Shown here: piece after piece, positions 1 to 11,283 of the stretch
Numbering within the stretch: position 1 is the first letter of the stretch
Layout of the letters: each line of letters starts with the position of its first letter
Source of the DNA: Riptortus pedestris
Lineage: Eukaryota > Arthropoda > Insecta > Hemiptera > Alydidae
Length of the DNA: 64,000 nucleotides
Assembly (NCBI GenBank): GCA_019009955.1
Contig: CM032232.1
Location: forward strand, 68,684,501-68,748,500
Direction: 5' to 3'
Notes under the pieces: generated by a model
What the model was told of the DNA's origin: nothing
Seen by the model: the letters and a program-made list of their open reading frames with translations, nothing else
The model's database searches: none
Made by a program: the position numbers and the translations under genes

Positions 1-95
1 TTTCATTTTACATTGTGAAACTTTGAGCCAAATCGCCAAGATGCGGGTGCTCCTGTATAAATAAATAAAATCATAAAAAAATAAAATATTCTCTC
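1..95 (+). mobile_element. 3' terminus of a LINE (non-LTR retrotransposon)
   Basis: The window opens inside the last bases of a non-LTR element: a short unique tail ending GCGGGTGCTCCTGTATAAAT, followed by an A-rich tail of AAT/AAAAAT units. The same ending, slightly diverged (GCGGGTTCTTCTGTATAAAT), lies on the minus strand at about 62.93-62.96 kb beyond a LINE ORF2 remnant, which is why I assign it. No coding sequence remains in view. Confidence 0.55.
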
Positions 96-765
96 CTACA
101 TTTTAACGAATAAAGTCAAACAGAATAAAAGCTATCATATCATAAACATATTGTAACAAATATACTAGCCTCAATTTCTATAATCATAAAATCCATTCTG
201 CTCATTACCTCAATAAGAAAAATATTCTTCCTTAATCTCTTCTGCTCTTAACTAGTCATTTAAATAAGATTTTAAGTATTTAATATTCCACATAAGTAAA
301 TGTGTTTAAGGAGACTTTCAAAACTTTGTTTCCAACTACAATTTAAGTACTATTATTTGGCAATAGCTTTTAACATTCATTGATCAATGATCACAAAACC
401 TCTGCTGCTATTGTTCTTCTTACACGGTTGTTTAGATGGGGTGTCACCTAAAATGGCGGACCGCGAACTGTATAGTTTCAGGAGTGGCGTTGGTTTGGGT
501 TTTATTTATGAGAGGACATTGAAGCAAAATGCTATTCCCGACCCAGTATATCATCTACACAAATCATGCTGGCTTCCCTCCTACAGTTAATTTAATAGCT
601 TGTATATTACACTGTGTTGGCCCGGTATAGTTCAGCGAGAGAAACAAATATGGCTTATCGCGCAGATAACAATGTTTCACTAAATAGCTAATTAATATTC
701 ATTTATTTACTCCTAAATAGTCAATAAAGAGGAGAGGTTGCTAGGAAGTGACTCACTGTTAATAA
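96..765. other. Unannotated AT-rich spacer
   Basis: No repeat family or gene seen. A 67-codon open frame at 387-590 has no recognisable domain and no convincing coding composition. Confidence 0.4.
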
Positions 766-851
766 TTTAGCAGATTTCCCTTAATTTCAAAAAATGTCTT
801 CAAATATCCATTGATCCTACTCAGGAGATGACGTAAATGATTTCCGTTCAA

Positions 852-927
<76 letters not shown>

Positions 928-1215
928 CTGTCAACACTCTAGCGGTCGCAATTTTTGTTTAATCGTCACCAAACTTGGTATTTAATCGTTTTATGTAGAA
1001 AGGAAGATCAAGTTCATTAACGGCAGAAATCGGACCAGAGGGAGGGGGGGGGGTTAAGAGGGGGGAATTTCGAAAATTCGAAATATCTCCGTTACAATAT
1101 GTCGGATCGATACATCGTGTAGAGCCAATCTTATTGCAAATTAAATTTACTAATAATATAGTTAGTTATATACATTTATTCTTTATCTTGAATATTAACC
1201 GAGTTATTTGCATTT
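766..1215 (+). mobile_element. Family A (Helentron/DINE-1-like) copy, 3' end missing
   Basis: Starts TTTAGCAGATTTCCC, has the conserved stretch with CCATTGATCCTACTCAGGAG, an (AT)n core at about 854-923, then the TCTAGCGGTCGCAATTTTTG block, the G-rich run and the AT-rich block ending ATTTGCATTTTT. There it joins directly to the 5' end of the next copy, so the subterminal repeat and 3' hairpin are absent. It is the upstream half of a head-to-tail pair. Confidence 0.8.
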
Positions 1216-1846
1216 TTAGCAGATTTCCCTTAAGGGAAATCAGCTATTGAGGTCGTACTCATGACGCGAGTTTTGAAAAATTTTCCTCAAATATCCATCG
1301 ATCCTACCCAGGAGATGACGAAAATGAGGTCCGTTCAAAATTATATATATATATTTGTCTGTTAACGCTCTAGCGGTCGCAATTTTTGTTTGATCGTTAC
1401 CATACTTCATATTTAAGCGTTATACGTAAAAAGAGAGATCAAGTTCGTTAATGGAAGAAATCGGACCAGTGGGAGGGGGGGTTTAAACGGAGGGATTTTT
1501 GAAAATTCAAAATATATCCGTTATTATGCATCGGATCGAAAAATCGTATAGAATCAATCTTATTGTAAATTACATTTACTATAAATATTGATCTATACAT
1601 TTATTCTGTATCTTGAATATTAACCGAGATATTTGCATTTGTATTGTGTGTGTGGTCGACGGAACCCCGCCATGTTCCGGACTCTCCGCCGAGAGCTCTG
1701 GTGGCCGTTTCCAGAACTATTCGTCCCTCGTGAATAGGTTTAGAGATCCCTTCCTACTACAGGTGTTATTAGGCGGATTTCTCTATTGTATAACTTTACG
1801 TGAGAAATCTGCTTAGTTTACGCAGTCCCTGCGTGGCGGAATTTTG
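1216..1846 (+). mobile_element. Family A copy, full length (3' module 2)
   Basis: Complete non-autonomous Helentron-like element. The 5' palindrome is AGCAGATTTCCC/GGGAAATCAGCT, with a short (AT)n core near 1341-1352. Near the 3' end comes the inverted subterminal motif GAAATCTGCT, then a hairpin (CGCAG/CTGCG) and a T-rich end. The 3' module contains the GGTCGACGG...CCGCCGAGAGCTCTGGTGGCCG block. No coding capacity: open frames inside it only follow the repeat. Confidence 0.85.
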
Positions 1847-1946
1847 TATTTATAAAGACTGTGCATGAATAAATGTGCAGAGGTATTTAAGTAGGTTTGT
1901 AAAAGTGCGAGAATCGTAAGAGTCATATGACAATTATTTTCTTTTT

Positions 1947-2065
1947 GCTCAGTTTAGCTGTGTCAGCTAAACCATTACCCTTAATGAACTTGGTAAACCT
2001 TGGGTAGTGGGTTCTATTCCCATTTGGGAAGCAAGAATTCACTTAGAAATTCAAATTTAACAATT
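1947..2065 (+). mobile_element. tRNA-derived SINE, degraded 5' part
   Basis: Aligns by eye to the head of the SINE at 41.5 kb: GCTCAG(T/G)TTAGC start, the TTGGTAAACCT stretch, then a B-box-like GGTTCTATTCCC and the GAATTCACTTAGAAATTC body. The A and B boxes are mutated and the 3' tail is not clear, so this is an old copy. Confidence 0.5.
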
Positions 2066-3500
2066 CTTGTAACTTACTAGAATTGTCATGCCTGTCCCAA
2101 TTCAACCTATTCTTATTAAAGCCCTATATTTCATAATAAAGCTTTATTGATAGGGTGTTGTGGTTTATTTATCAGTAATTAAGCTTTATTTGTGGTTTAC
2201 TTTATCAGTTTAATTAAGTTTTATTTATTTATTTGGTTACTTGAAATAGAGTTGATTTACTTATTTTGCGAGTGTATATACGGGTATACTTAAGGTGCGT
2301 TTTTCTAATAATTACGATATTTTAAATTTCGTTTATATCACATTCCTTATTTTCTTTTTTAAAATAATAATAAAAAATAAAGAATTTGTTGGGCTTTAGC
2401 AATGGGTATTATAGTCGCAATATGGACGTTTAGGTATGAAAGTAGTTGTAACTTAAAAAAATATATCATTCGTTAAAACAAATGTTAAAGGTAAGTTAAA
2501 ACACTTTAATCCAAGAAATATTTTCACATTGCACGTGTGTTCGAGAAGAATGTACTCACAATTTTAATAAATTGGTTGGTTCAGATGCTAAATCCGGTAT
2601 GCTGTGTATGTTGCTAAAATTGAGAATTGCTATATATATATATTGAAGGTTAGAGCTTCCTTGATATTTTCTTAACTTGTGATAGTATCACACCTATTTT
2701 GATAGTATTTGTAGCCAGTAAGAAAAGTTTTATCCAATTTCTAGTTTTTCCATCCATCTTTTTTCAAAAGAGAATATACAATTTTTATAGTGGCTCTAGT
2801 GGATTAGAGGAAGTCTAGTGAGTACATACATGTTGGAGCCCTTCGGAATGGACTAACGATTTTGAGACTCTTAGTTCCCAACCACAGGTTGAGGCTGTAC
2901 TGACCACAGACCAGGGTAAAAAAGATCTCTGATATCTTTAATGCTAACCAAAAAAAAAAAAAAATTCTTGTAGAAAAAAAGTAATTATGTTTTATGCGAA
3001 AATAGCTTAGAAATATTAAAGCACCTTTGCATGTACATGTGACCGCGAAATTACCGTACTGTTTTATCCCCGCAATAACTTTAACTGAGGTGAAAATAAG
3101 AGAGAGGAGCAACAAACCTTATATTGGCTCATTAGGCTTACCTTACAAGCCCGGAAAGGAGGCAGGCAACCTAGTGACAGTCCACTACCGAGTTAAGCCC
3201 CTGTAGCCGGGATTCCTTCTTTTTCCTCCGGGCGAGACGCATAAAGCACGCCAACGGCCAGGCACCAACTTCTCTTCCTTTATTTGCCCGTTCAGCTGAC
3301 GTTACGTGTTCCAGGCAGGTGTTCCTCAAGGCGTTCGTGCTTTCTTAGCTCTACTTTTTTTTTCTTACCTACAGCAGATTCCCTAGATTCAGCATTTCTC
3401 CGTGAGAATGAGTTCCGTTTCAAGATCTGATTTTTTATACCAATACCCTTAATGTTCCTTGCTCCATCATTTGAAAGCTTTGCTGCAACATTCACAATAC
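2066..3500. other. Unannotated spacer
   Basis: No known repeat seen. The minus strand at about 3292-3495 holds a 67-codon open frame with a consensus-like splice donor (GTAGGTAAG near 3366-3374). I do not recognise the peptide and cannot call an exon. Confidence 0.3.
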
Positions 3501-3901
3501 AAGTTCGTCACGCAGACGCTGCGTTAACTATGCAGATTACCAACGAATTTGCATTTATCTCACAATTCAAAAGTTCAATGAGAACAAAATTTAGTATTAA
3601 ACATTGAAATGAAATGCTTCATAATACATCAGCTTTTTGTTAATTTGACATGAGTAGGAGTGGGGGATTTCTGATGGCCGAAAACTAAAAAAATGCAAAT
3701 ATCTCAGTTAGTATTCAAGATAGTGAAAAAAACGTGCATAGCAACATATATAGAATATTATATTTTCAATAAGATTGTACCCATACAATTTTTTGATCTG
3801 GCGCATAATAACGGAGATATTATGGATTTTCGAAATTCCCTATCTAACCCCCACCCCTCCCATAATGGGATTTCAGCCATTAATGAGCTTGATATTTATT
3901 T

Positions 3902-4495
3902 TTACATAAATATACATACTAATTCTTCATTTTGGCTCAAAATTACTTCACATAGATTATTTTTGGTTATTTCTCCAGGTATATTTTTAATTATTAAGCT
4001 AGGTTTCAGTTTTCTTATAGGATGGGAATCTATAGTAGGTGATTTTTCAATTTTACTATGGATTTTTAACATGTCATTTTTATTTTCAGTTTCTACTATT
4101 AAATCACCTTTTTTTGTGGTTCTTATATTTTTGATTCCAACTTTTAATTCTACAGGGTTTATTAAACTTTTAAAAATATTTTTAGTGTCTTCAACGCTAG
4201 TATTAGCTGATTTGTTTTTGATTAGTAGTTTATGTGACGGCTTAACAATAGAAATTTTCGATTTGACTGCTTGAGAGTATGTTGGTTTGTCCCTAGCCTT
4301 AATATGGTCTTCACTATTTTCCTTGGATACATCTTGATTTTTCAATTCAATTGATTTTTGCAATTCTTGAACAATATTAATTGCTTGGAATAAATTGTTT
4401 TTTAAGTCTTTTCTTAGAGTAGAAAACTATCTAAGGGGTATAAGAAGATTAACTACTTTACCACACAACTCAACACTGTCAGCCATCTTGGACAT
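3902..4495 (-). pseudogene. LINE ORF1 (gag-like) N-terminal fragment with an in-frame stop
   Basis: Read on the minus strand from ATG at 4495 (MSKMADS...), one frame runs about 197 codons to a stop at 3902-3904, broken only by a TAG at 4427-4429. The region includes a YSQAVKSK segment, a lysine/serine-rich linker, then NPVELKVGIKNIRTTKKGDL and KPSLIIKNIPGEIT. In family terms that is the pattern of the ORF1 (gag-like, RNA-binding) protein of Jockey/I/R1-type non-LTR retrotransposons, where a K(V/I)G(I/V)(R/K)N(V/I)R...KGG...V(E)T motif precedes an RRM-like region and zinc knuckles. Knuckles are absent because the fragment ends first. It starts almost exactly at the ORF1 start codon, and both ends abut family A sequence, so it is either a captured piece or an insertion followed by deletion. 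It is not functional. Confidence 0.65.
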
Positions 4496-4545
4496 ATGAT
4501 GTATTATTGTATATAAATATTATATATATATACAATAATACATTG

Positions 4546-4553
4546 TATATATG

Positions 4554-4602
<49 letters not shown>
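4546..4602. repeat. (AT)n microsatellite core of the 3.5-4.75 kb family A copy
   Basis: Long (TA)n tract in the usual core position of family A, flanked by further imperfect TA and short palindromes (TATTGTATATAAATA type) from 4504. Confidence 0.85.
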
Positions 4603-4616
<14 letters not shown>

Positions 4617-4754
4617 AATATACATACAATTTTAAACGGACCTCAATTTCGTCATCTTCTAGGTTGGATTGAGGGACATTTAATGACATTTTTCTAAAAT
4701 TGAGTCATGAGTACAACCTGAATACCTGATTTCCCTTAAGTGAAATCTGCTTAA

Positions 4755-4868
4755 CATGAACTATACTTGAGGAAAAAAAACACTCGGTAAAAACCTTATA
4801 TGAGGCATAGATGAAATTTGCTTCCTATGATCAATGAAGTTTCCGTCTCTCATCAACATACAAAAATG
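4755..4868 (+). repeat. Flanking repeat shared with 10545-10633
   Basis: About 115 bp next to the 5' end of the family A copy (ACTATACTTGAGGAAAAAAA, TTTGCTTCCTATGATCAATG, AAGTTTCCGTCTCTCATCAA). It matches, in opposite orientation, the sequence just upstream of the family A copy at 10.63 kb, apart from a gap of about 20 bp. It may be an extended 5' end of a sub-lineage. Confidence 0.65.
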
Positions 4869-5349
4869 AAAACACAAATTAACTAAAAAAATAACTTGAA
4901 AACAATTCAAATTGGTAAATAACAGGGGACCCTTGAAACATAATGAGTTAGTCATAGACTTAGATTTGTTGAAAGAGTTGTTTGTTGATTACAATAAATG
5001 TGAGTAGGCCTCCTTAGATTCCTTGTAGAGATTGCTGACTTAGAAACGTGTTTTATCTCTCTCTGACTTACAATCTTACGATAAATCTGGAACACTTCCT
5101 GTAGTCCGGTGTGCCTTTACTGTCGAGCTAAGAAACATTCTGACGAGTCCATTACGTGACATTCTTCAAACGATCAAAACTATACATGAAGCACTAAGGT
5201 ATTTAAATCAACCTCACCCATCGTTTTCGTTAAAGTGCAAGTTTTGTTTTTAGACTCCATTAGGTTACAACGAGCTAAAACAAACAAGGATTGCAATTCG
5301 GGAATTAATTTGATATATTATTCATAAATATTGAAAGAGGCACTATACA

Positions 5350-5434
<85 letters not shown>

Positions 5435-5536
5435 CATAGATTTACAAACTACTGTCTATTATTTATCAAAGTTTTTGAGTCATTATATGAGACTGAATTG
5501 AAAAAAACATTTTTCTAGCCTATAATGGCTCAAGAA

Positions 5537-5572
<36 letters not shown>

Positions 5573-7623
5573 CAAATATAATTAATATAGTAATAGACTT
5601 AGTTCAATTTTTTGGCTGATTTTTGTTGTCCTGGAGTGAAATAAATAGCTAAAAGGTTTCATTTCAAAAGCGATAAGTAGACAAGGTAAAACGGCTTGGA
5701 AGGTATTCTTACGATGATCCATAAGGAATTCAAGGTTTTGGTTAATGTTCTTGAGTGGGCTGTAATTTTCTTATATACGCCACAGGTTATTGGTTCTCAT
5801 ACATTAACTTCGTTAGGTTACTTATTCAGAGAGAAATTGGATGTAAAATATGAGATGACGTCGTGCGTTAGATACTTCAGCTCATGAGAAGTCAACATAG
5901 TTTACTACGTGGTGATATTTTACCACAGTGATCCAAAAGAAGCTTGCGGTGGAAGAAGATTTCTTTTCTGTTTTTTTTTTTTTTTGTTTTTTTTTTAATA
6001 TAAAAATCTGATATTGAAAATTCCCCAAAACGTTTATTTACAGATAAAATTGATACGGCATATTTGATCTCCAGAAGAAGATCTAATAAAAAATCTGTCC
6101 AACTAAATGATTCCTAATTAATGGTTTCCACGATTCAGGTTCTTTAATAACATCCACTGCAATTTGGATTGGAAAATACATAAACCCACTGATTATCGAA
6201 ATTGAGAATATTTAGCGCGTGTGCCGTAGCGAACTGTTAGATTAAAACTGTTAGATTAGAATGTTATGGATATAGCGTGGGATACAATTACTGAAAAATT
6301 GTAGCTTAATCATAGTCCAAGTACATCATATATTTCAGGGGTAAAATTCAAAAAATTTCTTTAGGATTCTATATGTTAACAATATGTGGACTGTATATGC
6401 CCCTAGAAGTAAGTATCACCAGAAGAACTTACCTTGCTACACGGAAGAAAAACCCGCTTTGGACAATTATTCATAAATCTAATAACCAATTAAATCGATT
6501 GTTGCAGTTGATTGTAAATTGTCTTAATTTTCTGGAATTGTTTTGGTGCTACTTTAAACGTACTGAGGTCCATTACATACCTTCTATTAATATTTTTTTT
6601 TCCTTTTGCTTGGTAATATTATTGTTTTGTCAGTGACAAAAAAACTTTTTAGATCACCTAAATGACTCCTGAATTTCCTACCATTAAATTAACAATTTCA
6701 AAGCAACCATAGTAGAATTAAGGAGAATAGTTTTGGATGTCTTCTGTGCCAGAAAAGTGTCTTGTTAAGCTTTCTAATAAAAAAAAGGACATCCATGGCT
6801 CTCACGATATTTTATTCTTTTTATCTTTTTGTGTTCTTCGAAACACTCAAGTAACCCAATACGTAAATTAAAACCAACAGCTGTACAATCAAATACAAGC
6901 AAAGCTTTCAAACAAGCCATGAGTGGTGTAGTGAATAAATTATCCGATTATAATAAGAGGAGTTATGAGGAATGGACTGGATGATGGCTGCGTGGTTTAT
7001 GTCGTGGGGGTTAGGTCGAAGGCCATTAATCTCCCCCCGGTGTGTTCCTATCTAGATATCAGGGTCGAGCATCTCCCGTCTCGGGTACCATTTCACCTGC
7101 CTCTTATCTCCGCTATCATACGGGCAATACTTCCTATTTATTTATTTGGGCTCCCGCGGGCTATGCTTTTCAGCCAAATGTTATTTAGATTCAATGTGAT
7201 GGCCAGATTAATTTCAATGGGCGAAGGAAAATAAAAATAAAATGAAACTTCGTAAGAATTTTTCAGATCTAACTTAACTTATAGGTTCCTCTAAAAATAT
7301 TAGCCTTTTCTTCCCCAGCAAATGTTGCCCAATGACACTTTTTAGTTAGGCGATTTTGTTACATATTTAAGTGGCAACATGAACTTTAGGACTCCATAGG
7401 CAATCTTCCTGATAAAAGAAAACAAAAATGTATTTGAAGGGAAATATAGTTTCAGATGGCCCTAATGGATAGTTATGTTGGAAAAAGGGCATTTCACAAT
7501 GAACCACCGTTTTTGTATTTTGCAATATCTCTGAAATATCATGAGCTGTGTCAGTTCTGAGGAATAATGTTGATAACTTGACACTAGTGTTCACATGTTT
7601 GAATTGATGAACAGCTCTCTTGA
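4869..7623. other. Unannotated spacer with two microsatellites
   Basis: Holds (CA)n(TA)n at 5352-5426 and (TA)n at 5539-5569. Short open frames (for example 5696-5887, 6373-6636, 6965-7234) show no recognisable domain. I see no transposon termini. Confidence 0.4.
5352..5426. repeat. (CA)n(TA)n compound microsatellite
   Basis: Direct dinucleotide runs, CA followed by TA. Unlike most AT tracts here, it is not flanked by family A sequence. Confidence 0.95.
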
Positions 7624-8402
7624 AAAAAGAAGCCATCACGCATGGGGCTGCGTAAACTAAGCAGATACCCCACGTGAAGTTTTACAATTGAGATATCTGC
7701 CTAATAACAACAGTAGTAGTAAGGAATCTGTAAACCTATTCACGAGGAACGAACAGTTATTGAAACGGCCGCACTAGCTCTCGGCGGAAAATCCCGAACC
7801 GACGACTCCTGCCAACCACACACACAATAAAAATGTAAATATCTCGGTTAATATTCAAGATAGTGAATAAATGTGAATAACAATATTTATAGTAAATTTC
7901 ATTTACTATAAGATTGGTTCTATACAATTTTTTGATCCGACATATGGTTTAGAGTTTATTATTATTTACGTCCACTTTATGCTACTAGGCTAATCGGGAC
8001 GGGTTATCTACAGGTTACCACCCTTTTCTAGCCAAGGTGGGCTCAAGGAGTTTATTTAGTGAGTCCGTCACTAAATAAATTTTTACTGCCCAGGGCGGGA
8101 ATCGAACCCGCCACTCTAGGTCTACCTCTCGAGATTAAGACCCATGCCCTAACCCGCACGGCCAACCTGAGCCCCTCCGACATATGGAAACGGAGATATT
8201 TCGAATTTTCAAAAATCCTCCCCCCGTCCCCCCCGTCCCCCTCTTGACCTTCTTGTATTATCTTCACCCCTCTGAACCCCCCCCCACCCCCTGGCCCGAT
8301 TTCAGCCGTTAACGAACTTGATCTTTCTTTTTTACATAAAACGACTAAATATCCAGTTTGGTAACAATTAAACAATAATTGCGACCGCTAGAGCGGTAAC
8401 AG

Positions 8403-8442
<40 letters not shown>

Positions 8443-8523
8443 TTGAACGGACCTCATATTCGCCATCTCCTGGGTAGGATCGATGGACATTTGAAGGAAA
8501 ATTTCGAAAATCGCGTCATGAAT
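7624..8523 (-). mobile_element. Family A copy (module 2), 5' end lost, with nested SINE
   Basis: 3' hairpin CGCATGGGGCTGCG at 7639-7652 and AAGCAGAT motif, then the module-2 block (CTCTCGGCGG near 7778). The common body is split by a SINE at 7948-8175, with the (AT)n core at 8406-8439 and the conserved GGTAGGATCGATGGACATTT near 8474. The last about 35 bp with the 5' palindrome are missing. Confidence 0.8.
7948..8175 (-). mobile_element. tRNA-derived SINE with 12-bp target duplication
   Basis: Minus-strand element flanked by perfect repeats TCCGACATATGG (7936-7947 and 8176-8187), so the borders are exact. Its head is tRNA-like: an A-box-like TGGCCGTGCGGG and a perfect B box GGTTCGATTCC (RNA polymerase III promoter), with a possible Leu-type CTTAATC anticodon loop. 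The body has TTTATTTAGTGACGGA, GCTAGAAAAGGGTGGTAACC and GATAACCCGTCCCGATTAGC, and ends GTGGACGTAAATAATAATAAA. It inserted into an existing family A copy, so it is younger than that copy. Confidence 0.85.
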
Positions 8524-8619
8524 CACTTTAACGGTCGGAACAAATGATCAAATACTATTCACGAAGCTGTTATAAAATGAATATAAATTAATCGAAAAGG
8601 GATTGTAACCGGAACTAGA

Positions 8620-9014
8620 TTGAAAAATGCAAAACTTTTCATTGCAACTGAAGCTTGAAAGTATCTTGGTTAGAAGTAAAAAAAAAAAAAAAAAAAAAAA
8701 AAAGATTTATAGAGCAGTATTTATAGAAAATTAAATTTGCAACAATACTAGTTCTATAACATTTTTCGATTCGACACATAGATTCTTGGAATCCCCACCC
8801 TTCTAAACCCCCTCCTCTTGGTTGGATTTCAGCCGGTAGCGAATTTGATTCTAAATTTTACACGGAATGCTTGTATTTCGAGTTTGCAAGTTAAAGATAA
8901 AAAAAACAAATTCATCTTCGTCAACACCCAGGTAGAACCGATTGACATTTGAGGATTTTATTTTTTAAATCACGTCACGAGTACAACCTCAATAGCTGAT
9001 TTCCCTTGCGATAA
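8620..9014 (-). mobile_element. Family A copy, 3'-truncated and diverged
   Basis: Conserved pieces: ATTTATAGAAAATTAAATTTGC, GATTTCAGCCGGTAGCGAA, CACCCAGGTAGAACCGATTG and the 5' end palindrome CTGATTTCCCTTGCGATAAATCTGC at 8996-9012. There is no (AT)n core. A poly(A) run of about 26 bases (8678-8703) interrupts its left part. Confidence 0.65.
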
Positions 9015-10383
9015 ATCTGCTAAAATATGTAATAATATTCCAATGAAATAACGTCTTTAATTTCTTAGCGTTCCCGAATGGTAGGAGTTAGTGAGCTAAA
9101 AGTAGGGATTGCCTGGAGGAAAGGCGAAGAGTGAGTCAGCCTTGGAGGGACGACGAGGGCTAAAAAGAGAGAGCAGTAAATTTATTTGTAGAGCAAAGGT
9201 TAAAAGAATCCCCCCTCCCCCATTATCCAACTTCCCCTCCAATCCTTAGCAATAGGGATTATTTCCGAAAAACGGTTTAGAGCCTTTCAATAATCCTGAT
9301 AGTTACAGTGGGTTTTATTTTCTGTCAGTTTCTGCCATTTATGTTATTGTTATTTATGTACATTTTTTAATTCCTCGCTGACACTGTATCAGTATTTGTA
9401 CTCATGCTACCTAATGACTATTATTAGTCAATTTATGCGAGCTGCCGTGGAACAGCTATATAAGAATTTAGTTAGTGACCCCCTCCGTAGTAATGGGTCA
9501 ACAAGTTGGTAAAAGAGAACAGCTGACCTTACCGAGAAAAAGACAAGATGTCCAACCCGGCAGGTACAACCCCCCGGTACCTCGGCATTGTCAACCACAA
9601 TGAACCTTTAAGTACTTACTAGTTTGATTTATGGCTTGGCACTTGAATAGCTCCAGTGTCCATATATCAACTGTCGGAGTCATTGATTGGTTTCTAGAAA
9701 AATATCTAAGACCAATAGTCAATTATAGCCGTCGATTTATCTAACGGGAAATTCCTGAGCTGTCAGGAACCACACGCCTAAGCTTCTTGACAGTTAACAT
9801 GTAAATTAATTGACTTTGCATGAGAAGATTAAAAGATAAACAATTCAGGGAACCAAGGAGATATCTCGATGAAATACTCTTATACACAAGACATCTTAAT
9901 AGTATATTTTAATAATAAAATTAATTCCTTTATGATAAGAATAAAGATATTGTGGTTCTGAATAAATGAAAGAAAATAATTTATGTAGTCAAATTTGATT
10001 TTGATTGGTTTGTTGATTAAATTTAAACATATTAGAGTTATGATGAATTGACCTCGAACCTCAACTCAATCTGAGTCAAGTAACAGAGTTGGCCAGCTCT
10101 GTTTTTACAATGATTGAGTTTCAGATTTTCATTTTCTTGAACAAAGTACCTCGTTTTTGGCCTCCCCTGGCCCTATTTTGACTAGTGTCAGTGTGATATC
10201 TGTCCGCTAGAACTACTCAAAAATGAAAAACCAAAAAGTATTGAAATTTCGTATTTAAGGCTTTCGTGCCATCTAGTTGTGTGTCTTTAGATGAAAATCG
10301 ACTAAGGGGTAGAGGACTGAAAATAAAATTGAAAAGTTCACCGTTGCTCTGAGAGATGTTACGCGAACATACATGACCATTTT
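9015..10383. other. Unannotated spacer
   Basis: Nothing recognisable. Ordinary AT-rich sequence with no clear inverted or direct repeats. Confidence 0.4.
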
Positions 10384-10544
10384 CAGCAGATTTGCCTTAA
10401 GGGAAATTAGCTATTGAAGTCGTACTCATGACGCGATTTTCGAAAATTTTCTTCAAATGTCCATCGATCCTACCCAGGAGATGACGAAAATGAGGTCCGT
10501 TCAAAAATCGGACCAGTGGGAGGGGGGGGGGGAGTTTATTTTTT
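10384..10544 (+). mobile_element. Family A copy, internally deleted
   Basis: Normal 5' end (AGCAGATTTGCCTTAAGGGA) through GAGGTCCGTTCAAAA, then a direct jump to ATCGGACCAGTGGGAGGG. The (AT)n core and about 110 bp after it are gone. It ends in the G-run and T-run. Confidence 0.75.
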
Positions 10545-10633
10545 TTTTGCATGTTGATGGGAGACGGAAACTTCATTGATGATAGGAAGCAAATTTCATC
10601 CGAGCGTTTTTTTCTCAAGTATAGTTCATTTTA
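10545..10633 (-). repeat. Flanking repeat shared with 4755-4868
   Basis: Same sequence as the flank of the 3.5-4.75 kb copy, again abutting the 5' palindrome of a family A element (the next feature). Confidence 0.65.
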
Positions 10634-10783
10634 AGCAGATTTCACGTAATCAGAACCTTAATTTCACTTAATCAGGAGGAAATCAGCTATTCAGATTAAA
10701 CTCATTACTCGATTACGGACACATTTCCTCAAATGTCCATCGATCCTACCTAGGAGAGGACGAGATAGAGGTCCGTTCAAAAT

Positions 10784-10816
<33 letters not shown>

Positions 10817-11245
10817 TTATATGTCTGTTACCACTCTAGTGGTCGCAATTTTTGTTTATAAATCGTTATTTACACTTTTTATGTAAAAATAAATATCAAG
10901 TTCATTAATGGTTGAAATCCCACTATGAGAGAAGGGGATTTCGAAAATCCCTAATATCTCCGTTATTATGAGTCGGATCAAAAAATTGTATAGAACCAAT
11001 CTTATTGTAAATTAAATATTGTATGGTTACTATAAATATTGTTCTATACATTTATTCTCTATCTTGAATAATAACCGAGATATTTGCATTTTTATTAAAT
11101 TTGTGCCGGACGACTGAGTTTCCCTCCAAAAGTTAGTTCGGTCCTTTGCAATTACTGATCGGGTATCATATGCAGATTTCTCTATTGCATAACTTCACGT
11201 GGGAAATCTGCTTAGTTTACGCAGCCCCTGCGGAACGGACTTTTG
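10629..11245 (+). mobile_element. Family A copy, full length (module 1)
   Basis: 5' end TTAAGCAGATTTC with a diverged palindrome, core (GT)n(AT)n at 10784-10815, common body, module-1 block (AAAAGTTAGTTCGGTCC near 11137), then CACGTGGGAAATCTGC, a hairpin GCAG/CTGC and GAACGGACTTTTG. Confidence 0.8.
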
Positions 11246-11283
11246 TTTATTATAAAACGGTATAGAAATTATTTTGAATCCCA

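Larger units (their letters stand above)
3501..4754 (-). mobile_element. Family A copy (3' module 3) interrupted by LINE sequence
   Basis: Minus-strand copy. The 3' hairpin and TGACG end are at about 3501-3530, the module-3 block (CTCCTACTCATGTC type) follows, and the common body runs to about 3908. The body then stops within the TTTTTACATAAA segment. About 590 bp of LINE ORF1 replace roughly 65 bp of element body, after which the AT core and the 5' end (4630-4754) resume. The 5' palindrome is at about 4728-4752. Confidence 0.75.

Noticed and set aside
3693..4274. A 193-codon plus-strand frame
   Set aside because: It lies opposite the LINE ORF1 fragment and family A sequence. The meaningful reading is the minus strand.
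8090..8172. A tRNA gene (perfect B box)
   Set aside because: The tRNA-like sequence is the head of a SINE with exact 12-bp target duplications. The acceptor stem does not close, and related copies carry the same tail.
8052..8375. Gly-rich 107-codon frame on the minus strand
   Set aside because: It spans a SINE head and the G-run of a family A copy. Its composition comes entirely from those repeats.
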